From Macrobrachium rosenbergii (Eukaryota; Arthropoda; Malacostraca; Decapoda; Palaemonidae), in contig NC_089755.1 of NCBI RefSeq assembly GCF_040412425.1, forward strand, positions 59,014,298 to 59,078,297: a stretch of DNA of 64,000 nt. Reading direction: 5' to 3'. The notes beneath the pieces were generated by a model. That model was not told the origin of the DNA. It was given only the letters and a program-made list of their open reading frames with translations, and searched no databases. Shown in pieces: positions 33,768 through 55,700 of this stretch. How positions within the stretch are numbered: position 1 is the stretch's first letter; every line of letters starts with the position of its first letter. A program made the translations under genes and the position numbers.

Positions 33768-33990
33768 ACATAGAATTTAGGCCAAAGGTCAAGCACTGGA
33801 ACCTATGACGTCATTCAGCGCTGAAATAGAAATTGAGAGAAATGTCTGAAAGGTGTAACGGGAGGAAAACCTCGCTGTTTGCACTATGAATCAGTAGTTA
33901 GGAGAGGGTGGAAGGTAAGAGGGAAGAAAGAGAATATGAACGGAGGTGCAGTAAAAGGAACGAAAGGGGTTGCAGCAGTTTAGTCACACT
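33768..33990 (+). mobile_element. SINE-like family A, copy 3
   Basis: From TAGAATTTAGGCCAAAGGTC to AAAGGGGTTGCAGCAG. Partner of copy 5; both lie at the right end of their duplication unit. Confidence 0.8.
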
Positions 33991-34325
33991 TAAAGATTAA
34001 GCCACACCCTGTCTGTAATGCATGACTGTTAAGTACAAAAACTATAGCAACTTATATAGGGTACATACTTAAAATCACTGACTTTAAGTAGACTACAGTT
34101 AGACAAACTGACATACATACATTTATACATATATGCATGCATTTATACATACATACATTGCATGTGTCTGAGTATATTCTAATCACACTCTAAATAATCC
34201 GTTCAGAAACTAGAAGTTTAACTTTTTCGTTTTTCTTAAAGGATCACAAGGTGCTTTCGCTTACGAAACCTCTACAAATTACATGAAGGTGAAAAACCTG
34301 AATAAAAACTCTGGAGAAAAGATCA

Positions 34326-34401
<76 letters not shown>

Positions 34402-34420
34402 CCATAATATATATATATTA

Positions 34421-34480
<60 letters not shown>
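34326..34480. repeat. (GA)n and (TA)n
   Basis: GA run to about 34400, then TA-rich to 34480. Confidence 0.95.
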
Positions 34481-34483
<3 letters not shown>

Positions 34484-35275
34484 CGTAAATATACACAATA
34501 CCTTCCCTTGGGTTCCCATGATACTGTCCAATTGAGCAACAGATGTTCTGAACAGAGTTTCTGAGCACTTTGGATATTCCTTAAGTTCCTCTGTGTACCC
34601 AGTTATATTCCGTTGTTTATATCACTATTTTTTTTTTTTTTTGCCACTGATCTATAAGATGTTTGTTATCTTGAAGCAAATTCATTTACATAAATATTCA
34701 CATATTTCCATAAGTATTTACACATTCAAATAGCATTCGTACATGAATTATGTAAAAGTTTGCAGGAATAATATCTGGAATATTATGACCTTATTATCAG
34801 TCACTTTACACCAGAAACTGTCACCAACTCTTGTAAAATGTTAGGTATTTCTCAAAATCACAGTTTGCCACAATTTCCCCTAAAATTTTGTCATCATACT
34901 GAGCGCAGGATCACTCGAAAATGATCACATTTCCGCATATGGCACAATACCTTTCTTGAAAATTCAGATTTAGAGCAACAACCATCAATAGGTAAGTTGT
35001 TTCGTCACAGCACCCCCGAAGAATCACGGATATGGCGTTAAAGTTCTCTTAAAACTTCCAAAACGTTTTAAAAACTAGACAAGGATCTAATTTCAATTCA
35101 ATTCCATTCGACAGTCTTACGCCATGTCCTGCATTATTTCTGAACGAAGTACCAATAATATTCGGCCATCGACACCTATCCACTGAGCCAGCTGTGAAAC
35201 AATACGTTACCAGCTCGTCATAGTTCGAGAGCAACTGAAAGCGACTATGAAATTATCGACAGACACTTAGAGTTG

Positions 35276-35335
35276 AAGCTAGAGTTGGAGAAAGGGGGCG
35301 GAGCCAACTTACGTCATGTTTAAGGTGAATAACGG
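35276..35335. promoter_or_regulatory. GC-box motif, unit B counterpart
   Basis: AAAGGGGGCGGAGCCAACTT and ACGTCAT, matching 21241-21300. Confidence 0.25.
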
Positions 35336-35487
35336 AGGTACACCGACGCGAGCGATCGGTATTTCAAAGGAGGTTATTGAATCCCGTCAGGTGTGATTTC
35401 ATTTTATTTTATTTCATTTATTTTTAAACTCTTAAAAAATGACGGTAAGTGACACAGATATGTATGTATATGTATATATTTATATAA

Positions 35488-35596
<109 letters not shown>

Positions 35597-36307
35597 TATA
35601 TATATATATACACACGTTTCCTAAAAAATATATTTATTCATTGGCTGCATAAGCCTTTGGGAGAGGCAACCCAGTACCCGTACCTATCCTACGTCCTACA
35701 AAAGCAAGAGAAGGATCTCTTGAAGAGTCAGGAAACACGGGATAAGGAAGAGAGCTCAGAAGCTTTGGACGGAAGGAAATATTGTCACACAATTGCTCCC
35801 TAGTGACACTATGAGGTCAGGACTAGGAAATATCGACCATCTCTTATACTACCATCATTTCTGAATGTATGGAATAATAATAATAATTAGTTATCTAATC
35901 AGTATTATAAAAACAAAATAATAAAGAGTTGTTTTATTTACAGTAAGTTGTTTCTACATAAAAATACAACCATTATTGATCAGATTTGTTCTTTGCATTT
36001 TTCAAAATGAAAAATAAAATTCTGACAGATATATAAAAACTCTGACTACAATTTCTTGGTCAGTTTATGCATAAATTTCCTTCCCCACATATATTTATAA
36101 TCAGGAAAGCAGTCAGACAGCATACTTCCGTTACAACACATTAAAAAATACTGACCTTTTATTTATATATGAATCCTAATTCACTTCAAAATTCAGTCAC
36201 CTGACTTTCCTAAGTCTGTACTACACTCGCCTACAAAGTTCCATTCAAACTTATTTGGAACTTTTAGATATATTTCAAAAGATAAACAAAACGTGAATCA
36301 ACCACCA

Positions 36308-36572
<265 letters not shown>

Positions 36573-36763
36573 AAGCATTCATATAAAGTCAAGGCCAACA
36601 ACATGACCCACAATAATATTAAAACAAGTACAAAAATATCCACAATATTAAAACACCATATTTAAGACCTAACATCCACAGTGATCAATCCTAAATCCTC
36701 TTTAGCTTCCAAACAAAAGAAACAGGATTAATCCCTAATATATCCCTGCATTAATCCCTCGAA

Positions 36764-44517
<7,754 letters not shown>

Positions 44518-44546
44518 CTGTTGGAAGAATATGGGAGATTGAATAC

Positions 44547-44790
44547 TTATTATTATTATTATTATTATTAATATTATTCAGAAGATGAACCCTATATTGT
44601 TGTGTTCTTTAGGAAGAAGTAAGTGAAGGTAAAGGGAAATAAAGAAAGAAGAGATCCTGCTTATTAAAAAAGAAAAAATAAATTAATAAATTAAGAAATA
44701 GATGAAAATGTATTACAATGCGAGGAGAAGAGTATTAGGGTATATAATGCATGGCATCTTCGCTTGAACTTCTGAAGTTCCAATTGGAAT
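44547..44790 (-). mobile_element. LINE 3' end, family B, copy 6
   Basis: ATT tail, then family landmarks with an internal deletion after GAACCCTAT. Confidence 0.7.
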
Positions 44791-44796
44791 TTTCAT

Positions 44797-45065
44797 ATAG
44801 AATTTAGGACAAAGGCCAGGCGCTGGGACCTACAAGGTCATTCAGCGCTGATAGGAAAATTGGAGCATAAAGGTTTTAAATGTGTAGCGGGCAGATTACT
44901 GTGAATCAACTGTTAGGAGGTGGAAAGTATGATGGAGGAAAGAGAATACGAACGGAAGTACAGTAAAAGGAATGAAAGGGGTTACAGCTAGGGGCCGCAG
45001 GGACGCTGCAAAGATTCTCAAGTAATGCCTACTGTGTACTGCGTGAGGCGCGCTGACGTCAAACT
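44797..45065 (+). mobile_element. SINE-like family A, copy 4
   Basis: Longer than its unit A partner: continues through GGTTACAGCTAGGGGC to the GCGCGCTGACGTC region. Confidence 0.8.
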
Positions 45066-45421
45066 CTGGGCTGAAAGCGAATCTCTCTGCTGGTAAAACC
45101 TACTGATGAATCATTCAAACTTCAAATTGAATTCTTGTGTTAAAATTCACTTCCTAAGTTGGACTTAGTCTGAGATATTCCCTCTTGCATATGCAAGTAT
45201 GAATAATAAGAATATATTACAAAAATGGACTCTATGATCGAATATAGACTGATTGTCCGCTCCTTACAGTGACCTTGCCAACTCCAGCTGAACTGAGTAT
45301 TTACTAAGATCAGCTGATCTCTGATTGACGCGATTCTGCAAACTGTAGAAGTTGCTCTTCCTGTGGTCACCGAAACCGAACTGATTAGTGATTCAAATTT
45401 ACTTTCTCATTCAGTTCCTTG

Positions 45422-45453
<32 letters not shown>

Positions 45454-45797
45454 AAGATTATCTCTCAAATAACATTATATCTCGTTTTTCAATGTCGTTT
45501 TAGAAATTATCAGTTAAAAGAGGAAAGTCATCATGAAGATTGGTTCCTGTATCTAATAAAGGTGACTGGTTGGCTTATCTTAAGGGTAAGATCTGGCTTC
45601 ACAGTTGTGTGGGTCAACGGTGCTGAAAGTATCTTCTTATTCATAAAAATTGTTTATAATAATAAAGAAAAACAATGGGATAAAATTCTTATTCACAAGT
45701 GAACACACATTATGCTCACTAATAACTACTCTTAGATATTTGAATCATAATTATATATTAGTATAGTACTGTGAAAAAATGCTAGACCAAGGACTAG

Positions 45798-45799
<2 letters not shown>

Positions 45800-45868
<69 letters not shown>
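45800..45868. repeat. (CT)n microsatellite
   Basis: A CT run. Confidence 0.95.
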
Positions 45869-45871
<3 letters not shown>

Positions 45872-45990
45872 GCACTTTACGCTATCTAAACCTTGTATTT
45901 TATCATTCTCGAAATTAATAGCTTTATACTGCCTTACTTCCTGCAATTATAAAACTGCATCAGTAATCACTGGCACTCTACAGAAAAATA

Positions 45991-47007
<1,017 letters not shown>

Positions 47008-47228
47008 TATAATATATACAGTATATTCGCTTCTCATCATCAGGGCTACAATAAAATCCACTTGTACAATCTTGAAAACGCGCTTAAATAGGTAATGTTT
47101 CGAAAAAATTATTCAGCTAAATAATAAAACAGCCGTTCTTAAGCTAATAGTACAAAAAATAACACAATTTGTTAAATATTAGATAATAAAGTGCACAATA
47201 TATGCAAAAGTTATGCTGAACTTAGTTT

Positions 47229-47233
<5 letters not shown>

Positions 47234-47322
<89 letters not shown>
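47234..47322. repeat. (TA)n microsatellite
   Basis: A TA run. Confidence 0.95.
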
Positions 47323-47326
<4 letters not shown>

Positions 47327-47546
47327 TATAGTGTGTGTAACAGTAAGTCTACCAACACTGTTCTATGTATCGTGCACTTTTTTATCTATATTAAGCTGAT
47401 ATGCAGAACAGAAAAGCACTAAGAACACCACAACAAAAATGAAAGTGAACAGACAAAAGCGTTTCGTCATTCATAATTCTCACAATGATTACGAGAATTT
47501 ATACTTCCCTCCACAAAACTTTTTTGGGAGGACCTACGGAACTCAC

Positions 47547-47620
47547 CTTGTTGGTTTGAAGGACCCAGTCTTATCCCCTGAATAACCAGACGTCGTACCA
47601 CGGTCAACGACGAATGTACC
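47547..47620 (-). other. Candidate 5' leader exon of UGT-B
   Basis: Conserved with 32690-32760 and ending in the same donor, AACAAG|GTGAGT. The intron sequence just after the donor differs by about 20 bp between units, while the exon-side sequence is kept. Confidence 0.35.
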
Positions 47621-48699
47621 TGCCTGTGGAGGTATTGTAGTAACCAGTACCATACTTCTACTGAACCAGCTGACCTTGAGTTGAAAACAAGATAATGGTT
47701 ATTGTAGTAGTAGTAGTTGATAAATAAATAGGGATGAGGCTTTGTAACGGCTCTTTTCCCTTTCTTTTTAACATTAGACTTCATAGAAAACGTATGTTAT
47801 GAAGAGGTAAGACTATAATATGTTTGTTAAGTTCCATAACACCTTTAACATTTACCATCATGGTTTTGTAGGCTGTAGCTTTAAACTCTACATGATATAT
47901 ATTATGAAAAATGAAATTAACTTTGTGCCATGAACAAGTATTTAATTTCCCTTCGCCATAGCTTAGGTCTAGAATCTTTCGTATGTTTAGCTCGTTTTAA
48001 ATACCTTATTCGAAAAACCACTCAATCATTAGGTTCCCTTAACCAGCTAATAATGTACAACACCTCTGTTTTGGGGGTGATACTATTCTTGTCTGTCTCT
48101 CATAAAATACTATGATGTCAAGTTTAAATGGAATATTTAAACTGGTAACTTTCCCTATTGTTTTTTCCCTTTATTTAAATGGGTGTTTAATGTGGGTTCT
48201 GTATGAAATGTGAAAATGCAGGCCAGCTTGAACTTCTACATTCATTCCACCATTTTATGGCATCAATACAACAAATACACACAAAAAAATGCGGGCTCTT
48301 AACATATGCCAAGTAAAATTTGGTTACGAAGATTTCATCACAGTAGGCTAAGTATTGGAACCTTTAATCATTTTGCAACTTAACCAATTTCACTGGTAAA
48401 ATTTGGCTACGAAAGCAAATCACACCAGAATTAGTACTGGAATCCTTCAACAATCTGCAGCATAACCAGTTTCACAAACTTAGCATGGAGGATTTGTAAG
48501 ACACCAATAGAAAAATGTTGGAAGAACTATGACCTGATTACATTCCACTGGCCAATCTAGATGGATATCAGTAATGCTTTACATGGGGTAGAACATAATT
48601 TTACTTCTTGGAACTTCAAAACAGTTTGCCTTCAACGTGACAAGCTTCTCAAAGACTTCAGAATTGGCTCACCTAACTACAGAATTGAACTGAATTGAA

Positions 48700-48915
48700 T
48701 ATAGAATTTAGGCCAAAGGCCAAGCACTGGGCCCTATGATGTCATTCAGCCTGAAACAGAAATTGACAGTAAAAGGTCTGAAAGGTGTAACAGGAGGAAA
48801 ACCTTGCAGTTTGCACTATGAATCAAGTTAGGAGAGGGTGGAAAGAAGAGAATATGAACGGAGGTGCAGTAAAAGGAACGAAAGGGGTTGCAGCAGTTTA
48901 GTCACGCTTAAATAT
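48700..48915 (+). mobile_element. SINE-like family A, copy 5
   Basis: TAGAATTTAGGCCAAAGGCC to AAAGGGGTTGCAGCAG. Partner of copy 3. Confidence 0.8.
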
Positions 48916-48985
48916 TAAGCCACACCTGTTTGTAATGCACGAATGTCAAGTACAAAAACTATAGCATCTTATATAGTGCAGCCAG

Positions 48986-51900
48986 TAGCAGTAGGTACAT
49001 AATTTGAACAGGGATTACAGTGTTCAAAATTGTATCGAAATGTTAAAGATGGAACAAAATACAAGTATGGACAAGGTTGAATACAAATTCATGAGAATTT
49101 TATTTGGCCCTCAGATATATGGCTAAACTCCGAATCTTATTGGTTTGCCAACTCCAAATCTTTAGATTTTTCAGCTTTCAGTTGAATACGTATGCAATCA
49201 AGTAAGTTTACATTCTTTAACACTTTGTATAAAACCAGGTATCAAACCATTTTCTGATTTTGAAACAGCATAAATTTCCCTGAATGACATATGCAATGTG
49301 ACAAGTGGGTTTAGGAACACACCATGTTTTATCCTTTCCAGTTCTAAATAAATTAAATTCATACCTTAAAAGATGATGGTACCTATATTATCTTTTACAC
49401 ATTTGCCCTTATTCCATAGTTAAAGATCTTACCTCACTGGCAATTCTATGGATTTTTTGAATATCAAAATTATTTAATTCTCTTTGAAAGAATGAACTTA
49501 AGATCTTTAGGCCATATGGTCAAAAGCTTTTCATAGTGATTTTAAGTTTAATGAGAGAGGACAAAGTGTTTTGCACCATTTCACAACTAATTAATGCATA
49601 CACATTATGCTATATATTTACTTTAGATTCATAATTACTTTTCCTTTGATATTCTGTACTCCTGCCTAATCAGCAGGTTGGTTTGCATGCTAAAAACACT
49701 TCTGGTTTAATCCTAATTTCATGTATATGTTCAATATAATTTGTAAAACTCAGGATTACAAAGTAATATACTCAGAAAAAAAAAGCTGATACAATTCAAT
49801 GGCCTGGCACTGGAAGTTTGAACAATCATGGTTTGCAAAAGTAATCTATTGGTTGTTACATTACTGTACGGTTCTAAGATCTGCAAATATTGACTAGAAC
49901 CTTAAAAAAAACCTGAATGTTGAAACAATGACCTGGCACTATGAACAGTTTGGATAGCTGTCAAGTACATGGGTTTTTAAAAATAAATCTTGAGACAAGG
50001 ATTAGTTGTTACATTAAAAATACGGTTCTAAATAGTACTTCATTTGCTATATTTTTCTGCTTGAACCAGACAAAATCAATTGAAACCTGCAATGTTGTTA
50101 AACAAAATTCTACCACTCAACATTGACCTTTCAAAAACCCAGGATAGCTGTTAACAAAATAAGAAAATGAAAATGGAGTTTTTCTTAAATAACATTTCAT
50201 GGGAAGACAACATTAATTTCATCAAAATACCTTACCATTCAGCTCTTAAAATGCCTGAAATTCATTTGCTTGCAAAGACTGATGCCTGAAAACCAGACAA
50301 AACTGTTTTATCAATTGAACAAGAAATTTGTCTACAATGGTAAATTAACTTGTTATAAAAATGGTAAAAGACTACAGAACAATAATATCAGAAATACTTT
50401 TGTCATTCAAAACCCACTGTTTTTCTCAAAATCAAGTCGAAAAAAAAAAAAATTTGTAAACTGAAAATAACTAAGGCAAAACAAATTTCAAAAATCCTAT
50501 GGAAAAGTAATGAATTAGATCACATTCTTCCTTAATGAGGGGCGTACATCAACAAGTTATCAAATCCACCGCGGCCGAACTATATTTTATTTAGCGAGCA
50601 AAATTTCAGCACTTCCTGTACACACACTTTTATCCCTTTATGTTTAAAATTTCGAAAATCCATGCAAAACAAGGAAATTTCGCCCTGATTCTCACTCTTC
50701 AAAACTATTCATAAAAAAAGCCAACCAGTGATGGTTACCTACATGTTTTTTTTATAATATTTTCCAAATTTGTACCAGATATGTTATAATAATAATTTTA
50801 GAGCATTATGATAAAATTTTAGATTGTTTTCAAAAAACATGTTTAATATCAGAAAAACATTTTCATTGTGTTCATTAACACTTTACAATCTTACATTACC
50901 TCACTTTTGTGGTTGTCTCATTGACAAAACAAAAAAATATGTTTCAATAAATTTCAATAAAATGATGGATAAGAAATCGTTTCAAACAACATTTGGCAAA
51001 AAATGGATCATTTTTTAAAATTGGCACCTTATTACACTGCGCCACTAATTGATGTCAGTACAACAACACAAGTGCCACAATCAGCTGACATGTCCAATAT
51101 TTCACATTTTGACCTTTGACAACCAAATTTTATAGGAAACATTAAAAAAATCCTTCCCATCCTTGGGACTGAGTAAAACCTCTATAAACCATCTAGGTAA
51201 CAAACAAATTGGAAAATTAGTTCTTGATGTGTTATCATGCCTTCAAAAATCCCCCAGGTCCCCACTCGTTTGAAAGTGCTAAAATATTGTATTCTGGGCT
51301 GGCAGCTACAGTATACTGTACTTGTACAACTACCTACAGTATATCCTCTCCATTTGGTTTAAAGAACCCTGTTTCAAACTGACTCTCTAACCATGCTTTC
51401 AGAATAACTATAAAGAGACAACACTGAACATTAACAGATACACAGAGACAAAATTACAGTAACACTACATAACCACATTACTAGAAACAGTCTGGTTAAT
51501 TAGTACTGTACACAGATTTGCTAAGCAATTCTATCCTTGGCCAATACATTAACTGTATAATTCTACGTAGGTATAAATTTCTCTGGGACTTGTAGACTAA
51601 AAGCCGACTGTTTAAATAATTTGACCTAGTGGCAAGTGATCTCTCACACAATAGCAGGAAGTCATCCTGTCAAGGCAAAAGTATTTTTATACAAGTAAAC
51701 TGAGACATAGAAAGGTTCAAGAAAGTTAACCAGTTCAAGAAAAGTTACTTCATTTGCTTGTTATTTTGGGTTGATGTTAAGACCTGATAGGCTGTTTTGT
51801 TGACTGATCAGCTACAATGGTTACCTTTGGTTTGTTAAAAATTTAACATATTCATTACCTTACATACAAATCCTTGAACATCAAAAAAAGGTCCAAACAA

Positions 51901-52653
51901 AACTGGAGAAAATTTCCTGAGTGTAATCTTAGACCACATTTCATGGGAAGTATAGCAGATAGCAATAATTTCCCAGTTAAATACCTTGGCATGTTGCCTT
52001 TCCATTCCATTCTGCAAGAGAATTGAACTTTTAAGCTCATACCTCCAATGACTAATACCTCTTTTAAACTCAACTCAAAAACCTTTCAAGATGGGAAACC
52101 AATTACTTGAATTTCAGTTACACATTTATGACTGTACAAAATGTTCACTGTAAACTGTCAATACCTGCCTCAAAACAATATTCCTCATTATTATGAAAAA
52201 ATTACTAACTACTCTGTTCAACAGACAAAAGGTCAACTGTAAGCCAGGATCACCATCAGTTGACAACACCCAGTAATCAAGATTTTGACATCTTTGACCC
52301 CTACCTTTAAGTAAACTTTAAAGTAAAAATCTATCATTCTTTGTAACTGAGTAAAATATCAAGAAATTAAAAACTATCTAGGTAGATTTAGTTCATTCAT
52401 TCTTAGTCTGCTATCAACTACTGACAAACCTCTAAAATCCCTAAATTATTTGTAACACTGCAAAATGTACACTGAACTGGTAACTACAGTACATTGCAAT
52501 TGCAAAACCACCTGCAATGCTACACACAACCATATTACTACAGACTCGAGCAAATACCAACTCTTACTGAATTCTTCACCAAGCTAAAGATGGGGAATAG
52601 TATGAACCTGTCCTCAGAAATGGAGAATAAAAATTAGAATTTCTCTTCAAAAG
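48986..52653. other. Intergenic between UGT-B promoter side and eL27 3' end
   Basis: About 3.7 kb of unique AT-rich sequence, strikingly free of microsatellites. Open frames (for example 49941-50126, 50270-50464, 50824-51018) have no recognisable domains. Confidence 0.5.
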
Positions 52654-52659
52654 TTTATT
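52654..52659 (-). terminator. Candidate polyadenylation signal of eL27
   Basis: AATAAA on the minus strand, overlapping the stop codon end (TACTAAATAAAC). A very short 3' UTR is usual for ribosomal protein genes. Confidence 0.5.
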
Positions 52660-52707
52660 TAGTACTTAAGCCTTTGGAACAACCAACGATTCTTTCCAGT
52701 CTTGTAC
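52659..52707 (-). CDS. RpL27: eL27 exon 4 (terminal)
   Basis: 49 nt completing Arg and reading [15 protein letters not shown] then TAA. Acceptor ctctttcag. Confidence 0.93.
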
Positions 52708-55700
52708 CTGAAAGAGAATAAAATCATTAGCACCAATTCTGACAAGCCCTGACAGCAGACTATCTGAATTAAGAGCATTTCAAATGTTTAATAAGAAGCA
52801 TTACTGTTATAGTCACCAATGTTAATGTTTTCGATTTTGTGACTCAGGTATTTGGCACAAATTTAGTTAGATTTTCCAGTTTGGCCTATCTACTTTGATA
52901 GATGGGTCAAACTGGTTGCACTATGAAACAATTGTTAAAGAGAAGGTGGAATGTCAGACAGAAGAAAAGAGAATATGAAGGGAAGTAAAGTAAAAGGAAT
53001 AAAAAACGTTGCAGCTAGAGGCCAAAGGGACACTGCAAAGACCCTTAAGTAATGCCTACAGTGCACCAACAGAGGTACACTGATGGCACTAATCCCTACA
53101 GGACACTTAAATTATACTACCAAGATACTTGTATGAACAAATTTAACCTCAACATCAACCTCACACAAAGACAAATGAAAACCACAAAAATCACTACCAT
53201 AAACGGATTCTGTCACGATAAACACAGGTTCAGTTCTTTGTGCTCTTCATAAGAGCCAATTCTACAACAAATACTATCCATTTTATATATGTTAAATCCA
53301 TATGACTGAACCCAAGATTGTACTACTTTATACTATGGTACGTCAGACTTTACATCATGTACACAACTCTAATAACTGAACCCCAGATTTGTACCAATTT
53401 ATACTACGGTACATCAGACTAAATTAAGTACAAAATTTCTAATAACGAAAGACATAAAACTTTCATTTTCAGTCTTAAATTCTCCCTAACCTTACTTGAT
53501 TTCACAAAAACCTAAAATCTTAGAAATAATCAGGCAGAGACCAAGCAACGAGACACTATCAGCCATTCAGTGCATTACACAAGAAACAAGAAAAAGTTGG
53601 AAGTGGTTCGACAGCTAGATTGAAGAAAGGAAGCAGAATAAATTAAGTAAAACACTAACAAATGAATGCAGCTTGGTGCCAAAGGGAAGGTGCAAAAAAA
53701 TCTCTTAAAACTGAATATACAATTTAGGCCAAAGGTCAAGCACTGGGACCTAGAGGTCATTCAGAGCTGAAAGAGGAACAGACAGTAAAAAAAGGTTTGA
53801 AAAGTGTAACAGGAGGAAAACCTTGCAGTTGAACTATGAAACAATGAGAGGGTGGAAAGCAGGTTTGAAAAGTTTAACAGGAGGTAAACCTTGCAGTTGC
53901 ACTAGGCATCAACTGTTAGGAGAGGGTGGAAAGTAAGATGGAAGAAAGATATGAAAGGGGTTGCAGCCCAGGGTCAAAAAAGGGAAGCTGCAAAGAACCT
54001 CAAGTAATGCTCCTTCGTACTCTGCACTGATGGCAATAACCCCTATGGGACAAAAATATGGCCAATAAAGTTTGTTTTATCAAGCAGAACCAAAACATAT
54101 ACTGAATCTACATATATATTACCTCTCTTCAAGCTTATTTTTAACAATTCTGCGGATCCTTCTCCTCTTGCCAGGGTCCTTGTGAGCTTCCTTGTTGATC
54201 TTTGCCTTATCGAAGACAATATCCGAGGCTGTGTAACGGGTTGGCATAACATGCTTAAGATTCACCACCTGCAAAATGGAGTGATTTCAGTAAAGGGTGA
54301 AGTATTCATTTACATTAAACTAGTGCTTTTTCAAGTTTTGCTTATAAGATGCCTAGATATTAACCTTGTCCAGTGAACTGCCTGTAAAAAATTAACACTG
54401 CCTAATTTAATATATGCAAGACACCCTGAAGTAATACTGAACAAATCTGCGCTGCTGTTGGGACCAAAACATTTTGAAACCACTTGCAAACCTTGGGTTG
54501 CACAGAAGAAATTGTGATGTCACAAGAAAAGCAACTATTTTGTGATAAAATTAAGTCATGATAAAAATTCAAAACAGCTTTGGTAAAGCAGTTTACTGAC
54601 TAAAGAGTTGTGCACATATTGTTTGAGTTCATGTCACAGATCTGAATACATGCTCGACCAAACTAAGAAATATATAAAATAAATAAAACTCTGCAGAACT
54701 AGGTGGCAACCACTTTCATGTATACAGGACAGGGGAGGTCTTCCCACAACTGCCCCCAACCCTCAAAATAAATTCCTTATTGTAAAACCTGAAAAGGTTC
54801 AGGCAAACTGTAAAGAAACTTGAGACCAATAATGAAAAATAAGAGCTTAACTCTGTAATTGAAAGACTCTGGTGGCATAAAACCAAAAGAAAAATTTAAT
54901 ATAACATCAATACTAACAAAGCCTCTAGAAGAAAAATAAATATAACATCAATACATAAGAAAAATATTCCATGTTTTTCAAACAAGGGTCAGATTTATGC
55001 AGGGTGCACTGCAATGACCAACAGCTGGTTTTGTAAATATTTCTAAATGGACATATTTTCTTGCATGTATGCAGTATGGTTTTAAAAAACATGTTTTTGC
55101 TGCGGCAATCTTGGTTTATAAAAAAACAATCAAACCACTGACATATCCATACTGAAAACTCATGATACTACGTAAAACTTTGACTCAGGCATATTGTACC
55201 AAATTAGAACGTTGGATGTTATATAACTTTGAGGATGGAGGTCCAGGTAAATCCAACGACTTCTTACCTTAACAAAAGGCTTAATCTTGGATCTCCTAGC
55301 AATCTTCTTCTTGCTCATCTTTTTAGTGACTTTGCGTGGGTATCGCTCGATGCCGGCCACGAGGGCGTGCTCGTAAGGGCGGTCTTGCGTTCCATCTTCA
55401 TTGCTTTTAATCACAATTGCCTTCTTGCCGGCGTGCCGTCCACCCAACAGGATGACCACTCGGCCAGGTTTATACACCTTCACCATCGTGCTGCAAGAGA
55501 AAACAAATGATCAACTGATAATTCCAGAGAAATATTTTATTGTTTAAATGTCACAAAAATTCTGCTAGTCCCAGAAACAAACAGAATTCAGCCTTTACTC
55601 CTCACACCATTGGGCAGTGGAACAGTCTCCCTGACGATATTGTGCAATCGAAACTTCTCCTGGTATTTTAATACATTTTATTTATTAATTTATTTTTCCT

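Noticed and set aside
55229..55510. Plus-strand 93-codon frame
   Set aside because: Antisense shadow of the eL27 coding exon.
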